DNA of 64,000 nucleotides, taken from assembly GCA_964523895.1 (NCBI GenBank), contig CAZGBJ010000011.1, forward strand, positions 13,611 through 77,610. Reading direction: 5' to 3'. The notes beneath the pieces were generated by a model. It was not told where the DNA came from and did no database searches. It worked only from the letters and a program-made list of their open reading frames with translations. This DNA is from UBA7359 sp964523895. GTDB taxonomy: Bacteria; Pseudomonadota; Gammaproteobacteria; Eutrophobiales; Eutrophobiaceae. Position 1 is the first letter of the stretch, and each line of letters begins with the position of its first letter. Both the position numbers and the translations under genes were made by a program. Below, one piece after another: positions 17,256 to 25,323 of this stretch.

Positions 17256-20096
17256 ATGGAAAATCATCGTAATTCATTACATCAGGGCTATAAATTACAC
17301 TGGTATATCATCAAAGGCATACTGGGACAGGGTGGCTTTGGCATAACCTACCTGGCAGAGGATACCAATCTGCAACAGGATGTTGCCATCAAGGAATTTT
17401 TGCCTACCGATATGGCCGTACGGGAGAATGATGCCTCTATACATCCCGTCTCTGGTGAATATGGTGAGCAGTTTAAATGGGGCCTGGATCGGTTTATGAG
17501 CGAGGCGCAAACACTCGCAAAATTCAAACATCCCAATATTGTGCGTGTTTTGACTGTTTTTCCTGAAAACAACACAGCTTATATGGTCATGGAGTATGAA
17601 AAAGGCCGAGCCATGAATGAGTTGCTCAAGGGAAAAAAGACGCTGAGCGAAGATGAATTAAAGTCCATTGTTTTGCCGGTACTTGATGGTTTGCAACATG
17701 TTCATGCCGCCGGTTTCATCCATCGCGATATTAAGCCTCCTAATTTATTTATCCGCGAAGACGGCAGTCCGGTATTACTGGATTTTGGTTCAGCTCGACA
17801 ATCATTTGGTTTTAAGACGCAAACCTTGACCAGTATGGTCTCCCCGGGTTTTGCACCGTTTGAACAATATGTGGCGAAAAGTGACAAGCAGGGACCCTGG
17901 ACGGATATCTATGGTATGGGTGCAACCTTATATCGTTCTATTGTCGGACGGTCTCCAGCAGATGCAATGGATCGCAGTGAAGCGATCCTGCATTCCGCTA
18001 ATGATCCCTATGTCAATGTCAGCGAGATCAAACCGCAAGGTTATTCAGACGCATTTATAGCTGCTATTGATCATGCTTTAGCTTTTAAGCCGGAACAGCG
18101 TCCTCAGTCAGTCAGTCAATGGAATGCAGAATTGAATGGAACTGCCACTATCGATCAAGCTGATATTGAAACGGTGTTTGATCCTGCTAGCGGCGTGATA
18201 CCGGCAAGTGTTGATAATGCAGATGTTGCTACGCAGAAATTAAGCACGAACAAAACAAGTGATGAAGTTGAATCTACAATAGAAGAGAAGAAGAAAAAAC
18301 CTTCTATTTTAAGACGATTAATCAAATACACATTGATAGCGTTTGCGGTGTTATTTGTATTAGGGATTTTAAGCGATGATAAGCAGGACAGTCAGAATGA
18401 GTTAGCTGAGTCTGATGCGGTTGACGAAAAAACATCAACGGAGTCGATTTATCCTGCTGAAGATGATGCAAGTGTTGATCACGATAGCATAGAAGCTGAG
18501 TCAGTTGTGGAGCCTCCTGCTTTCTCTCCTGAAGAAATTCTGCAGCAACAAGTAGAGAAATTGCTTAACGATGCAGAAGAAGATATTCAAGCATTGCGGC
18601 TGACAAAACCTGCGGGGAATAATGCCATTGAAAAATTTGAGACGGTTTTAAATCTGCAGCCCGATAATGTTCAGGCAATTAATGGAATTAACACTGTCGC
18701 AGGCAAATATCTGAAATTGAGTGAAGCCAGTTTGGAAAAGGATCAGTTTGATAAGGCTCAAGATCACCTTGTATTGGCAAAACAATTGAGTCCTGAACAT
18801 CCTGAGATAGCCGGGATTGAGAGTAAGCTGGAACAATATCTGGTTGATCAAAAAACAAAACAAGAACTGGAAAAACAACAAATTGACACTGCTATCGTCG
18901 ATAGTTCGTCTGTGCCAGAGCCCCTCGATATTCCTCCTGTATCGGACGAGCTCGTGGATCAAAAACCAACATTATTAAGTCCCGAACAACTGCAAAATAT
19001 TAGCGTACTAAAAAATAGATTAAAAAATGATCCGAAAGACAGGGATGCACGTAAAGAATTGCAGGCTATTTTGAAATCAGGCGAAAGCAAGGTGAAAGAT
19101 GCCATGCATGCTGGTGATCTTGAATTGGCGGAGACATATATAAAGCAAGCGCAGGAACTGGCACCGCGATCGATTAAATTGAGACAAGCGGCACGTAAAC
19201 TTGAAGCAATGAAAAAAGAACAATTTGCCCTTGATAATAGACCAGGCAAGGTATTTCGTGATCCAATGGAAAATGGGGAAGAAGGACCGAAAATGGTTAT
19301 TGTTCCGGCTGGAACTTTCCAGATGGGTAGCAAGCGCAAGGCAAGAGAGTACTTTGCCGCAGAATATCCCATCCACCGTGTCACAATTAAACAGCCATTC
19401 GCGATAGGCACAAAGGAACTTTCTGTTGCGGAATTTGGTATGTTTGTCGAGGCTACAGATTATCAGACTGAGGCTGAATGGAAGGGAGGATGTAGCTATT
19501 GGGATGAAGACTGGAAAGCCGATCCAGAACGTAGCTGGCGCAATCCGGGTTTTCCTCAGAGTAAAAATAACCCGGTCGTATGCCTGGATTGGAATGACGT
19601 TAATGCATATACAAAATGGTTAACAAAACAAACCGGCAAAAAATATCGCCTGCCTTCCGAGGCAGAATGGGAGTTCGCTGCGCGTGCAGGTAGTAAAGGC
19701 TCAACATATTGGGGAAGCGACACAGATCGAAAATGTGAATATGAAAATTTAAATGATTATAACGATAAAGAGAACAAACCTTTTTATGCTTGTACTGATG
19801 GATACACGTATACCTCTCCCACAGGAAGTTTGAATTCAAATACCTACGGATTATATGACACGTTAGGTAATGTTCTGGAGTTGGTTGCGGATTGCTTTAG
19901 TGAAACATATAAAAAGGCAAGCAATGATGGTAGTGCCAGCACGAGCGGCAATTGTAATGTCAAAGTAATAAGAGGCGGAGCATGGGCATTACCTCGAGGT
20001 GTATCTGAAGAGACACCTGCCGTAACGAACCGTATTGGCTGGCCACAGGATTTCCGTACCTATCTGGTCGGGGTTAGGTTGCTTAGAGAATTATAA
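17256..20096 (+). CDS. Transmembrane Ser/Thr protein kinase fused to a formylglycine-generating-enzyme-like domain
   Basis: 946-aa modular protein. Residues 17-275 are a eukaryote-like kinase: G-loop GQGGFG, Lys46 in VAIKEF, catalytic HRDIKPPN (D158) and DFGSAR (D176); all key residues are intact, so it should be active. A single membrane segment (about 354-373) follows a basic stretch (EEKKKKPSILRR). The next part is acidic, then has two helical TPR-like blocks (about 455-530 and 595-655). Residues about 676-946 form an FGE-sulfatase/SUMF1-type domain: MVIVPAGTFQMGS, NPVVCLDWNDVNAYTKWL, YRLPSEAEWEFAARAG and VIRGGAW, ending GVRLLREL where GFRL is usual. The kinase is cytoplasmic and the FGE-like domain periplasmic by topology (inference), perhaps acting as a ligand or glycan sensor rather than an enzyme. 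Confidence 0.9.
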   Translation: MENHRNSLHQGYKLHWYIIKGILGQGGFGITYLAEDTNLQQDVAIKEFLPTDMAVRENDASIHPVSGEYGEQFKWGLDRFMSEAQTLAKFKHPNIVRVLTVFPENNTAYMVMEYEKGRAMNELLKGKKTLSEDELKSIVLPVLDGLQHVHAAGFIHRDIKPPNLFIREDGSPVLLDFGSARQSFGFKTQTLTSMVSPGFAPFEQYVAKSDKQGPWTDIYGMGATLYRSIVGRSPADAMDRSEAILHSANDPYVNVSEIKPQGYSDAFIAAIDHALAFKPEQRPQSVSQWNAELNGTATIDQADIETVFDPASGVIPASVDNADVATQKLSTNKTSDEVESTIEEKKKKPSILRRLIKYTLIAFAVLFVLGILSDDKQDSQNELAESDAVDEKTSTESIYPAEDDASVDHDSIEAESVVEPPAFSPEEILQQQVEKLLNDAEEDIQALRLTKPAGNNAIEKFETVLNLQPDNVQAINGINTVAGKYLKLSEASLEKDQFDKAQDHLVLAKQLSPEHPEIAGIESKLEQYLVDQKTKQELEKQQIDTAIVDSSSVPEPLDIPPVSDELVDQKPTLLSPEQLQNISVLKNRLKNDPKDRDARKELQAILKSGESKVKDAMHAGDLELAETYIKQAQELAPRSIKLRQAARKLEAMKKEQFALDNRPGKVFRDPMENGEEGPKMVIVPAGTFQMGSKRKAREYFAAEYPIHRVTIKQPFAIGTKELSVAEFGMFVEATDYQTEAEWKGGCSYWDEDWKADPERSWRNPGFPQSKNNPVVCLDWNDVNAYTKWLTKQTGKKYRLPSEAEWEFAARAGSKGSTYWGSDTDRKCEYENLNDYNDKENKPFYACTDGYTYTSPTGSLNSNTYGLYDTLGNVLELVADCFSETYKKASNDGSASTSGNCNVKVIRGGAWALPRGVSEETPAVTNRIGWPQDFRTYLVGVRLLREL

Positions 20097-20099
20097 CGT

Positions 20100-20975
20100 C
20101 TACTCATCAATTTCCAGTTGTTGCTTTTTCAATCTGAATAAAGCAGAAATATCTTCATCACCATAACCTTCATCCATTAGTCGTTGATAATGAATTAAAG
20201 TCATTTCAATAATAGGCAGGGCATTTTCGCTGATCGATTTTGTCATGCTCTGACAAATAGTCAGGTCTTTATGATGCAAACCAAGTTTAAAACCCGGTTC
20301 ATAAGTATCGGCTAACATTGTTTTACCGCGATGATCCAGAAACCAGTTTCCGGCGGCACCAGTCGAAACAATATCGACCACTTTATCCATAGGTAGCCCC
20401 ATTGCTTTGCCAAAGGCGAGTGCCTCAGTGACCGCCTGATTCATTCCAGCTGCCATAATCTGGTTTACGGCTTTCGTTGCCTGACCAGAACCACTGGGAC
20501 CGATATAAACAATATTTCCGGCAATAGCATCCAGAGTAGGACGTGCTTTTTCCAATACATCTTCGTTTCCACCCACCATCATCGCCAAGGTGCCATGCTT
20601 GGCACCTTCAACACCACCGGATACCGGGCAATCCAGAAAATGTGCATTCGCTTCATTTAATAGAACACTTGCCTGTTTTGCTGTGTCAGCACTGACTGTG
20701 GAAGTATCAACAACGATAGTATCAGCATTAATATCCTCTCTTATGGTATTCACCATTTGCAAAACATCATCATCACGTGAGACACAAATAATGATCAGTT
20801 CACATTGTTTGGCGAGATCATTCGGCGTCATTGAAATCGAACAAGCACATTCCTTTGCTATAGATTCAGCTGTAGATAACGTCCGGTTGTAGACTGTTTC
20901 CAAATGACCTGCTTTGGCAAGGTTTCTTGCCATGTTTGCACCCATAGCACCTAGTCCTATTACTCCCGTTTTCAT
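20100..20975 (-). CDS. 3-hydroxyisobutyrate dehydrogenase family NAD(P)-dependent oxidoreductase
   Basis: Beta-hydroxyacid dehydrogenase of 291 aa. The start at 20975 (MKTGVIGLGAMGANMARN) is chosen because TTGAGGAAC, a good ribosome binding site, lies just upstream; a frame six residues longer exists. Rossmann GLGAMG at residues 7-12, the substrate-binding DCPVSGGVEGAKHGTLAMMVGG block, and the catalytic Lys in GSGQATKAVNQIMAAGMNQA are present. Likely substrates are tartronate semialdehyde, 3-hydroxyisobutyrate or succinic semialdehyde; sequence alone does not decide. It converges with the kinase gene with 3 bp between stops. Confidence 0.88.
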   Translation of the reverse strand: MKTGVIGLGAMGANMARNLAKAGHLETVYNRTLSTAESIAKECACSISMTPNDLAKQCELIIICVSRDDDVLQMVNTIREDINADTIVVDTSTVSADTAKQASVLLNEANAHFLDCPVSGGVEGAKHGTLAMMVGGNEDVLEKARPTLDAIAGNIVYIGPSGSGQATKAVNQIMAAGMNQAVTEALAFGKAMGLPMDKVVDIVSTGAAGNWFLDHRGKTMLADTYEPGFKLGLHHKDLTICQSMTKSISENALPIIEMTLIHYQRLMDEGYGDEDISALFRLKKQQLEIDE

Positions 20976-21023
20976 TTTGTGTTCCTCAACCATTTTTTTA
21001 ATTTGCCACAGAGAGCACAGAGT

Positions 21024-21389
21024 TCACAGAGATATGCGTTTGATTCCGTTAACTAATTTCTTTTCTCCAAAATTGATTATCAATCCACGCTTCAATTCAG
21101 TTGCCTTTAAATACGAAAGAATTTGTGCTGTTGCAATTTCGGGTAATCTCCGTAACGATTTTATTTCAACAACAACCTCTTTTTGAACTAATAAATCTAG
21201 TCTCTGACCACGAATTAGTTTTTCTTTATAAACAATGTCAACATTATGTTGGCGGTCATATTGAATACTTTGAAGGTTAAATTCATGACATAAAGCTTCT
21301 TCATAAATTGATTCTAATAATCCGCATCCTAATTCTCTATGAACTTCAATTGCTGCTCCAATTATTTTATGAGTAATAATATCTGACAT
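21024..21389 (-). CDS. GxxExxY family protein (PD-(D/E)xK-like fold)
   Basis: 121-aa protein with the naming motif G23-LL-E26-SI-Y29 (in GCGLLESIYEEAL). A later RLDLLVQKEVVVEIKSL block gives D65, E75 and K77, the spacing of a PD-(D/E)xK nuclease core, suggesting DNA or RNA cleavage (inference; no member's role is known to me). A strong AAGGAGG ribosome binding site lies a few bases before the ATG. The gene fills the interior of the Family A element, and its last three codons and stop are encoded by the element's left terminal repeat. Base composition is not obviously different from neighbours. Confidence 0.88.
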   Translation of the reverse strand: MSDIITHKIIGAAIEVHRELGCGLLESIYEEALCHEFNLQSIQYDRQHNVDIVYKEKLIRGQRLDLLVQKEVVVEIKSLRRLPEIATAQILSYLKATELKRGLIINFGEKKLVNGIKRISL

Positions 21390-21433
21390 AAAACCTCCTT
21401 GTATTTTATTACATTTGTTTTCTCTGTGTTCTC

Positions 21434-21488
21434 ATTTTCCTCGGTCGTTGTTCCCGACACGACTCTACCGCCTACGTCCGTGTAGGCG
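21434..21488. repeat. Family D-like hairpin repeat inserted in the Family A right end (55 bp)
   Basis: The sequence interrupting the right terminal repeat contains a perfect 7-bp stem with 6-nt loop (CGCCTAC-GTCCGT-GTAGGCG, 21469-21488). Read on the minus strand it goes on to a second short hairpin, GTCG-GGAACAA-CGAC. The order CCTAC/GTAGG hairpin then GTCG/CGAC hairpin matches the repeat at 55746-55806, so it appears to be a diverged member of that family. Confidence 0.6.
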
Positions 21489-21495
21489 TCTGTGG

Positions 21496-22908
21496 CTAGT
21501 TTGTATGTTCGAAATGTTTAGCAATGACTTCCGCTACGCAACAGGTTAATTTCTTTGCCGTGGGGATATGCAAGAATTCATTCGGACCATGTGCATTGGA
21601 ACCTGGTCCAAGTACACCGGTTATTAAAAATTGTGCATCCGGAAATTTTTCACCGAGCATGCCCATGAAAGGAATAGACCAGCCTTCGCCCATGTGTACA
21701 GCCGGTTTATTAAAATAATTCATTGAAGCATCATCCAATGCTTGTTCCAGCCACGGTGCCACTTCAGGCGCCATCCAACCACTTGCCGCCCAATCCGGAG
21801 TGAAACTGATTTCCGCTCCATAAGGAGGATCGCTAATTAATAATTCTTCCAATTTTTTGCTGGCACGTTCGGCATTACAGGTTGGCGGTAAACGCATGGA
21901 TAATTTAATGGAGGTTGATGGGCGTAATACATTACCGCCGGATTCGATATTGGGTAAGCCATCAATACCAATATAAGATAAAGCAGGTCGCCAGCTTCGA
22001 TTCAGTATTAATTCAACCGGATCATTATTCATTGGATGCATATTGTCTTTCATCGGGAAACGTTTAAAAACATCGTCGCCCATCATTTCTGCTGCACGAT
22101 GTGCTTGTTGTTGTCGCTTGTTGGGAATATCAACATGGAACTCATCAGCAAAAATTTGACCGGTAACGGGATCTTCAAGTCGATCCAGTAGTTGTCTCAA
22201 TATTCGAAAACTGGAAGGCACAATGCCACTGGCATCACCAGAATGAATGCCTTCATTCAGTACCGCTACTTTTAATGTACCGCCGATCAATCCACGTAAT
22301 GATGTTGTTGACCAGAGTTGATCATAATTGCCACAACCGGAATCAAGACAAATAACTAATTCAGGTGTGCCGATCTGATCCGATAAATGATCAATATAAA
22401 AAGGAAGGTCGTAGCTGCCACTTTCTTCACAGGCTTCAATGATGATGACACATCGCGCATGTGGAATGGATTGTTCCTGTAATGCTTTGATTGCCAGCAG
22501 AGAAGCAAACGTGGCATAACCATCATCCGCACCGCCGCGACCATATAGCTTGTCGCCATCTAAAACAGGTTTCCATGGATCCAGTCCGTCGCGCCAGCTC
22601 GACATTTCAGGTTGTTTGTCAAGGTGACCATAGAGCAAAACGGTATCGTCACAATTTCCCGATATTTCTATATAGATGAGTGGCGTGCGTTCAGCTAATC
22701 GAACGACTTCCAGAGTCATCCCTTTAAGCTCTTGTTTTTGACACCAAGTTACAAACTGTTCAACAACTTTGTCCATATGACCATGTTTTTGCCAATCAGG
22801 GTCAAATGCCGGTGATTTATTTGGAATACGGATGTATTCAAGCAGTTCCGGGATGACGAAAGTATCCCATTCGTGTTGACAGAATGACGTTGTTATATTT
22901 TTATTCAT
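21496..22908 (-). CDS. M20 family metallopeptidase (dipeptidase-like)
   Basis: Di-zinc exopeptidase of 470 aa from the ATG at 22908 (MNKNITTSF); ten further residues upstream are open but look unconserved. Metal-site signatures: LLYGHLDKQP (His and Asp), GRGGADDGYATFASLLAI (bridging Asp), and IIEACEESGSYDLP (catalytic Glu pair). The C-terminal SNAHGPNEFLHI provides the last metal His. The family hydrolyses small peptides such as carnosine-type or Xaa-Gly dipeptides; it has no signal peptide and should be cytoplasmic. The stop codon lies at the right boundary of the GxxExxY element, so the native 3' end may have been altered by the insertion. Confidence 0.9.
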   Translation of the reverse strand: MNKNITTSFCQHEWDTFVIPELLEYIRIPNKSPAFDPDWQKHGHMDKVVEQFVTWCQKQELKGMTLEVVRLAERTPLIYIEISGNCDDTVLLYGHLDKQPEMSSWRDGLDPWKPVLDGDKLYGRGGADDGYATFASLLAIKALQEQSIPHARCVIIIEACEESGSYDLPFYIDHLSDQIGTPELVICLDSGCGNYDQLWSTTSLRGLIGGTLKVAVLNEGIHSGDASGIVPSSFRILRQLLDRLEDPVTGQIFADEFHVDIPNKRQQQAHRAAEMMGDDVFKRFPMKDNMHPMNNDPVELILNRSWRPALSYIGIDGLPNIESGGNVLRPSTSIKLSMRLPPTCNAERASKKLEELLISDPPYGAEISFTPDWAASGWMAPEVAPWLEQALDDASMNYFNKPAVHMGEGWSIPFMGMLGEKFPDAQFLITGVLGPGSNAHGPNEFLHIPTAKKLTCCVAEVIAKHFEHTN

Positions 22909-23034
22909 ATAGTCTATAGACCGTCTCTTTTGCGACATTGGTCAAAAAAAGAATTTTCACATATATAGACATTATCTCACAGGACTTATGCTATTTAAGG
23001 TATGCTTGCCTTGTTAAATTATTGGAGAAGGAAG

Positions 23035-23208
23035 ATGACTAACGTATTACGTATTTTAAGTGTAGTAATGTTTTTTAGTTTGGCCGCTTGTGGCGGAGAT
23101 GATTCGGATAGCATGTCAGAATCAATGGATGCATCAGCTAAAACATTTATGCACGATCAGGATGTGATCTATCAAGATGAGATTTATGCTGGCTGGCCTT
23201 ATAACTAA
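23035..23208 (+). CDS. Small lipoprotein with VIYQDEIYAGWPY motif
   Basis: 57-aa predicted lipoprotein. The start at 23035 is set by a GGAGAAGGAAG ribosome binding site; an open frame extends further upstream. The signal peptide ends in the lipobox LAAC (Cys19), followed by GGDDSD, whose acidic residues do not give a clear sorting rule. The C-terminal QDVIYQDEIYAGWPYN is nearly repeated in the next gene (residues 73-90 there). No known function. The pair, 25 bp apart, is probably an operon. Confidence 0.75.
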   Translation: MTNVLRILSVVMFFSLAACGGDDSDSMSESMDASAKTFMHDQDVIYQDEIYAGWPYN

Positions 23209-23233
23209 TAATAGAGGTAGTGTTTGAGCGTTC

Positions 23234-23926
23234 ATGTTTAATCACTCGAAAGTTTATTTATTCCTGATTTTATCGGCTGGATTACTAGTTGCTTGTGGCG
23301 AGAGTGATGCTCCCGAAGAGGAATTAACTGAATCAGCGATTGAAATTTCTGCTGTTCAATTGCCGGCGGAAGACCCTGATATGACGGTAGTAGAAGCATT
23401 AGAAATAGACGTAGTCGAGGAGATGCCGATAGAGCGCGAGATTAACTATTTACCAAATCAAGTTATCTATCAGGAAGAAATTTACGCCAACTGGCCATAC
23501 ACTGAAGCGCCTCCAACAGAGGAGGCAGTTTCAGAAACTGCTGAACCAGGGGTAAAAGCCAACCCGCAAACGCACACCATAAATGCTGAAGCGAGAGTGT
23601 TTAAACCGGACACGATATACGTCAATCCGGGTGATACGGTAGGCTGGACTAACATGACATCACATAACACAGTATCGATAGAAGGTTTGATTCCCGAGGG
23701 TGCTACGTCTTGGGCGAGTAAATTGGGTCAAAACTTGAAAGTAACGTTAGATGTCGAAGGTATCTATGCTTATGTTTGTCAACCGCATATTGGTTTCGGC
23801 ATGGTGGGTTTGATAGTTGTTGGTAAGCCTGCAAATCTTGAAGAGGTTAAAGCCTTTGCCAGAGATAACTTGCAAGGTCCTTTCCGTAGAATCATAGGCA
23901 AGTTAAACAAAGTAAAAATTCCTTAA
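23234..23926 (+). CDS. Cupredoxin-domain lipoprotein
   Basis: 230-aa lipoprotein with lipobox LVAC (Cys21), an acidic linker (about residues 24-70), the shared motif NQVIYQEEIYANWPY (75-89), and a plastocyanin-like domain (about 112-197). The type-1 copper ligands are all visible: H144 in MTSHNTV, and C182, H185 and M190 in YVCQPHIGFGM. It should be an outer- or inner-membrane-anchored periplasmic electron carrier or copper protein. The redox partner is unknown; a thioredoxin-like protein is encoded convergently 12 bp away. The start lacks a strong ribosome binding site. Confidence 0.88.
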   Translation: MFNHSKVYLFLILSAGLLVACGESDAPEEELTESAIEISAVQLPAEDPDMTVVEALEIDVVEEMPIEREINYLPNQVIYQEEIYANWPYTEAPPTEEAVSETAEPGVKANPQTHTINAEARVFKPDTIYVNPGDTVGWTNMTSHNTVSIEGLIPEGATSWASKLGQNLKVTLDVEGIYAYVCQPHIGFGMVGLIVVGKPANLEEVKAFARDNLQGPFRRIIGKLNKVKIP

Positions 23927-23938
23927 GCATTAAATATA

Positions 23939-24496
23939 TCAGATTTCTTCGCGTAGTAGTTCTTTGATCTTTTTATCGATTTCTATTGCTTGCTGATCAC
24001 CTTCATGTGTTTCCCCGAAATAAACTGCGCGAACATTGGATTTTTTATCAATTAAATAAAACGCCGGCCAATATTTATTATGCATGGCTCGCCAGTAAGT
24101 AAAATCGTTATCGATCATGATGGGATGATGTAATTTAAATTCTTTTACCTTTGCTTCGATATTACTCCTGACTTTTTCGTGACTGAATTCAGGTGTATGT
24201 ACACCAATGACTTGTAGGCCTTTTGACTCAAGACGTTTTTCCAGACTGTTCATCCAGGGGAAGGATTTGTAACAATTCCAGCAATCAAAAGTCCAGAAAT
24301 CGAGTAGTACGACTTTGCCTGTCAGGTCATCAAGTGATAACGGTTCTGAATTAATCCAATCTTTATGTGTATTGTGATGAAACTCAGCAGCCGGAAATGG
24401 CTCACTTAACGTGCCGGCAAGTGAGGGCGTTAGTGTTGTGAATGTCACAACAATACTAAGCGTAATAATCAATATATTAATGGTTAGTCGTTCCAT
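23939..24496 (-). CDS. Exported thioredoxin-like (TlpA/redoxin family) protein
   Basis: 185-aa protein with a hydrophobic signal segment (residues 7-27, probable cleavage after SLAG) and a thioredoxin fold carrying the active site CWNC (C72-C75) within LLDFWTFDCWNCYKSFPW. The family has the order found in DipZ C-terminal and TlpA-like domains (VIGVHTPEFSHEK; WPAFYLIDKKSNVRAVYFGE). It should act in the periplasm as a thiol-disulfide reductase. An AAAGGCGAAAGGC ribosome binding site precedes the start. Confidence 0.87.
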   Translation of the reverse strand: MERLTINILIITLSIVVTFTTLTPSLAGTLSEPFPAAEFHHNTHKDWINSEPLSLDDLTGKVVLLDFWTFDCWNCYKSFPWMNSLEKRLESKGLQVIGVHTPEFSHEKVRSNIEAKVKEFKLHHPIMIDNDFTYWRAMHNKYWPAFYLIDKKSNVRAVYFGETHEGDQQAIEIDKKIKELLREEI

Positions 24497-24570
24497 GCCT
24501 TTCGCCTTTCTAATACAATTTAGTCTACGACAGTAATTATCTTTTCTTGTTCAATACTAGAGTTAACAAA

Positions 24571-25098
24571 ATGACGATTAGAAGCTTGCAGGACAAAACA
24601 CCCACTATCGCCGATTCTGCATTTGTCGATGAAACGGCCTTGGTCATTGGCGATGTCACTATTGGTGAAGACAGTTCAATTTGGCCGATGACTGTGGTCA
24701 GAGGTGATGTGCAAAAGATCACTATTGGCAAGCGAACAAATATTCAGGATGCCTGTGTTTGTCATGTCACCCATGACGGCGAATACACTCCAGGGGGTTT
24801 TCCCTTAACGATAGGTGATGGTGTGACAGCTGGTCATCGCGCGACCTTACATGCCTGTACTATTGGTGACTATTGTCTCATCGGTATGTCCGCAACCATT
24901 ATGGATGGTGCTGTTTTGGGAGACAGGCTGATTATTGGTGCTGGAGGATTAGTGCCAGCAGGTAAGAAACTGGAAGGCGGCTATCTTTATGTCGGCAGTC
25001 CGGTGAAACAAGTGCGTAAGTTAAATGAAAAAGAACTCGCCTTTCTTGAATATTCTGCAAAACACTATGCCCGTCTAAAAAGTGAACATTCAGTTTAA
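24571..25098 (+). CDS. Gamma-carbonic anhydrase family hexapeptide-repeat protein
   Basis: Left-handed beta-helix protein of 175 aa from the ATG at 24571 (MTIRSLQDKTP); an eight-residue longer frame starts at 24547. The hexapeptide repeats run through VIGDVTIGEDSSIWPMTVVRG and IGDGVTAGHRATLHACTIGD (short blocks). Three zinc-ligand histidines are visible in CVCHVTHDG, TAGHRA and ATLHAC. The family (YrdA/CaiE-like) includes true carbonic anhydrases and many proteins without shown activity, so the enzymatic role is tentative. Single gene; a terminator is not evident. Confidence 0.88.
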   Translation: MTIRSLQDKTPTIADSAFVDETALVIGDVTIGEDSSIWPMTVVRGDVQKITIGKRTNIQDACVCHVTHDGEYTPGGFPLTIGDGVTAGHRATLHACTIGDYCLIGMSATIMDGAVLGDRLIIGAGGLVPAGKKLEGGYLYVGSPVKQVRKLNEKELAFLEYSAKHYARLKSEHSV

Positions 25099-25323
25099 TC
25101 TTGATCTAAATATTTTTATTTTTTATATATTAATAATTCTTTTATAATTAATAACCTTAAGTGTTTTTATCTAAACAGATTAGACATTGATGTATGTAAT
25201 GAAGTTAGAATATTTATTAGATTCGTTATTAACGTATATAAATGGTGGAAGTGTCTGGGTAATGAAGGTTAATATGACGTTGTAGGGACACGTTAATAAC
25301 ACCAAATAAGATTAAGAAGAAAC

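Larger units (their letters stand above)
21005..21496. mobile_element. Family A element, copy 3, carrying a GxxExxY gene (492 bp)
   Basis: The left end (21005-21033) is GC plus CACAGAGAG-CACAGAGTT-CACAGAGAT. The right end is the inverted equivalent but is split: TCTCTGTGTTCTC at 21421-21433 and TCTGTGGC at 21489-21496 are separated by 55 bp of an unrelated hairpin sequence. The GxxExxY gene stop codon lies inside the left end. The TAG stop of the neighbouring M20 peptidase gene straddles the right boundary. It is the only copy of the family in the window that holds a gene, so it is the candidate autonomous form; mobility itself is inference. Confidence 0.8.

Noticed and set aside
21005..21496. 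Conventional insertion sequence
   Set aside because: There is no DDE, HUH or serine/tyrosine recombinase; the only gene is a 121-aa GxxExxY protein, and no consistent target duplication was found.
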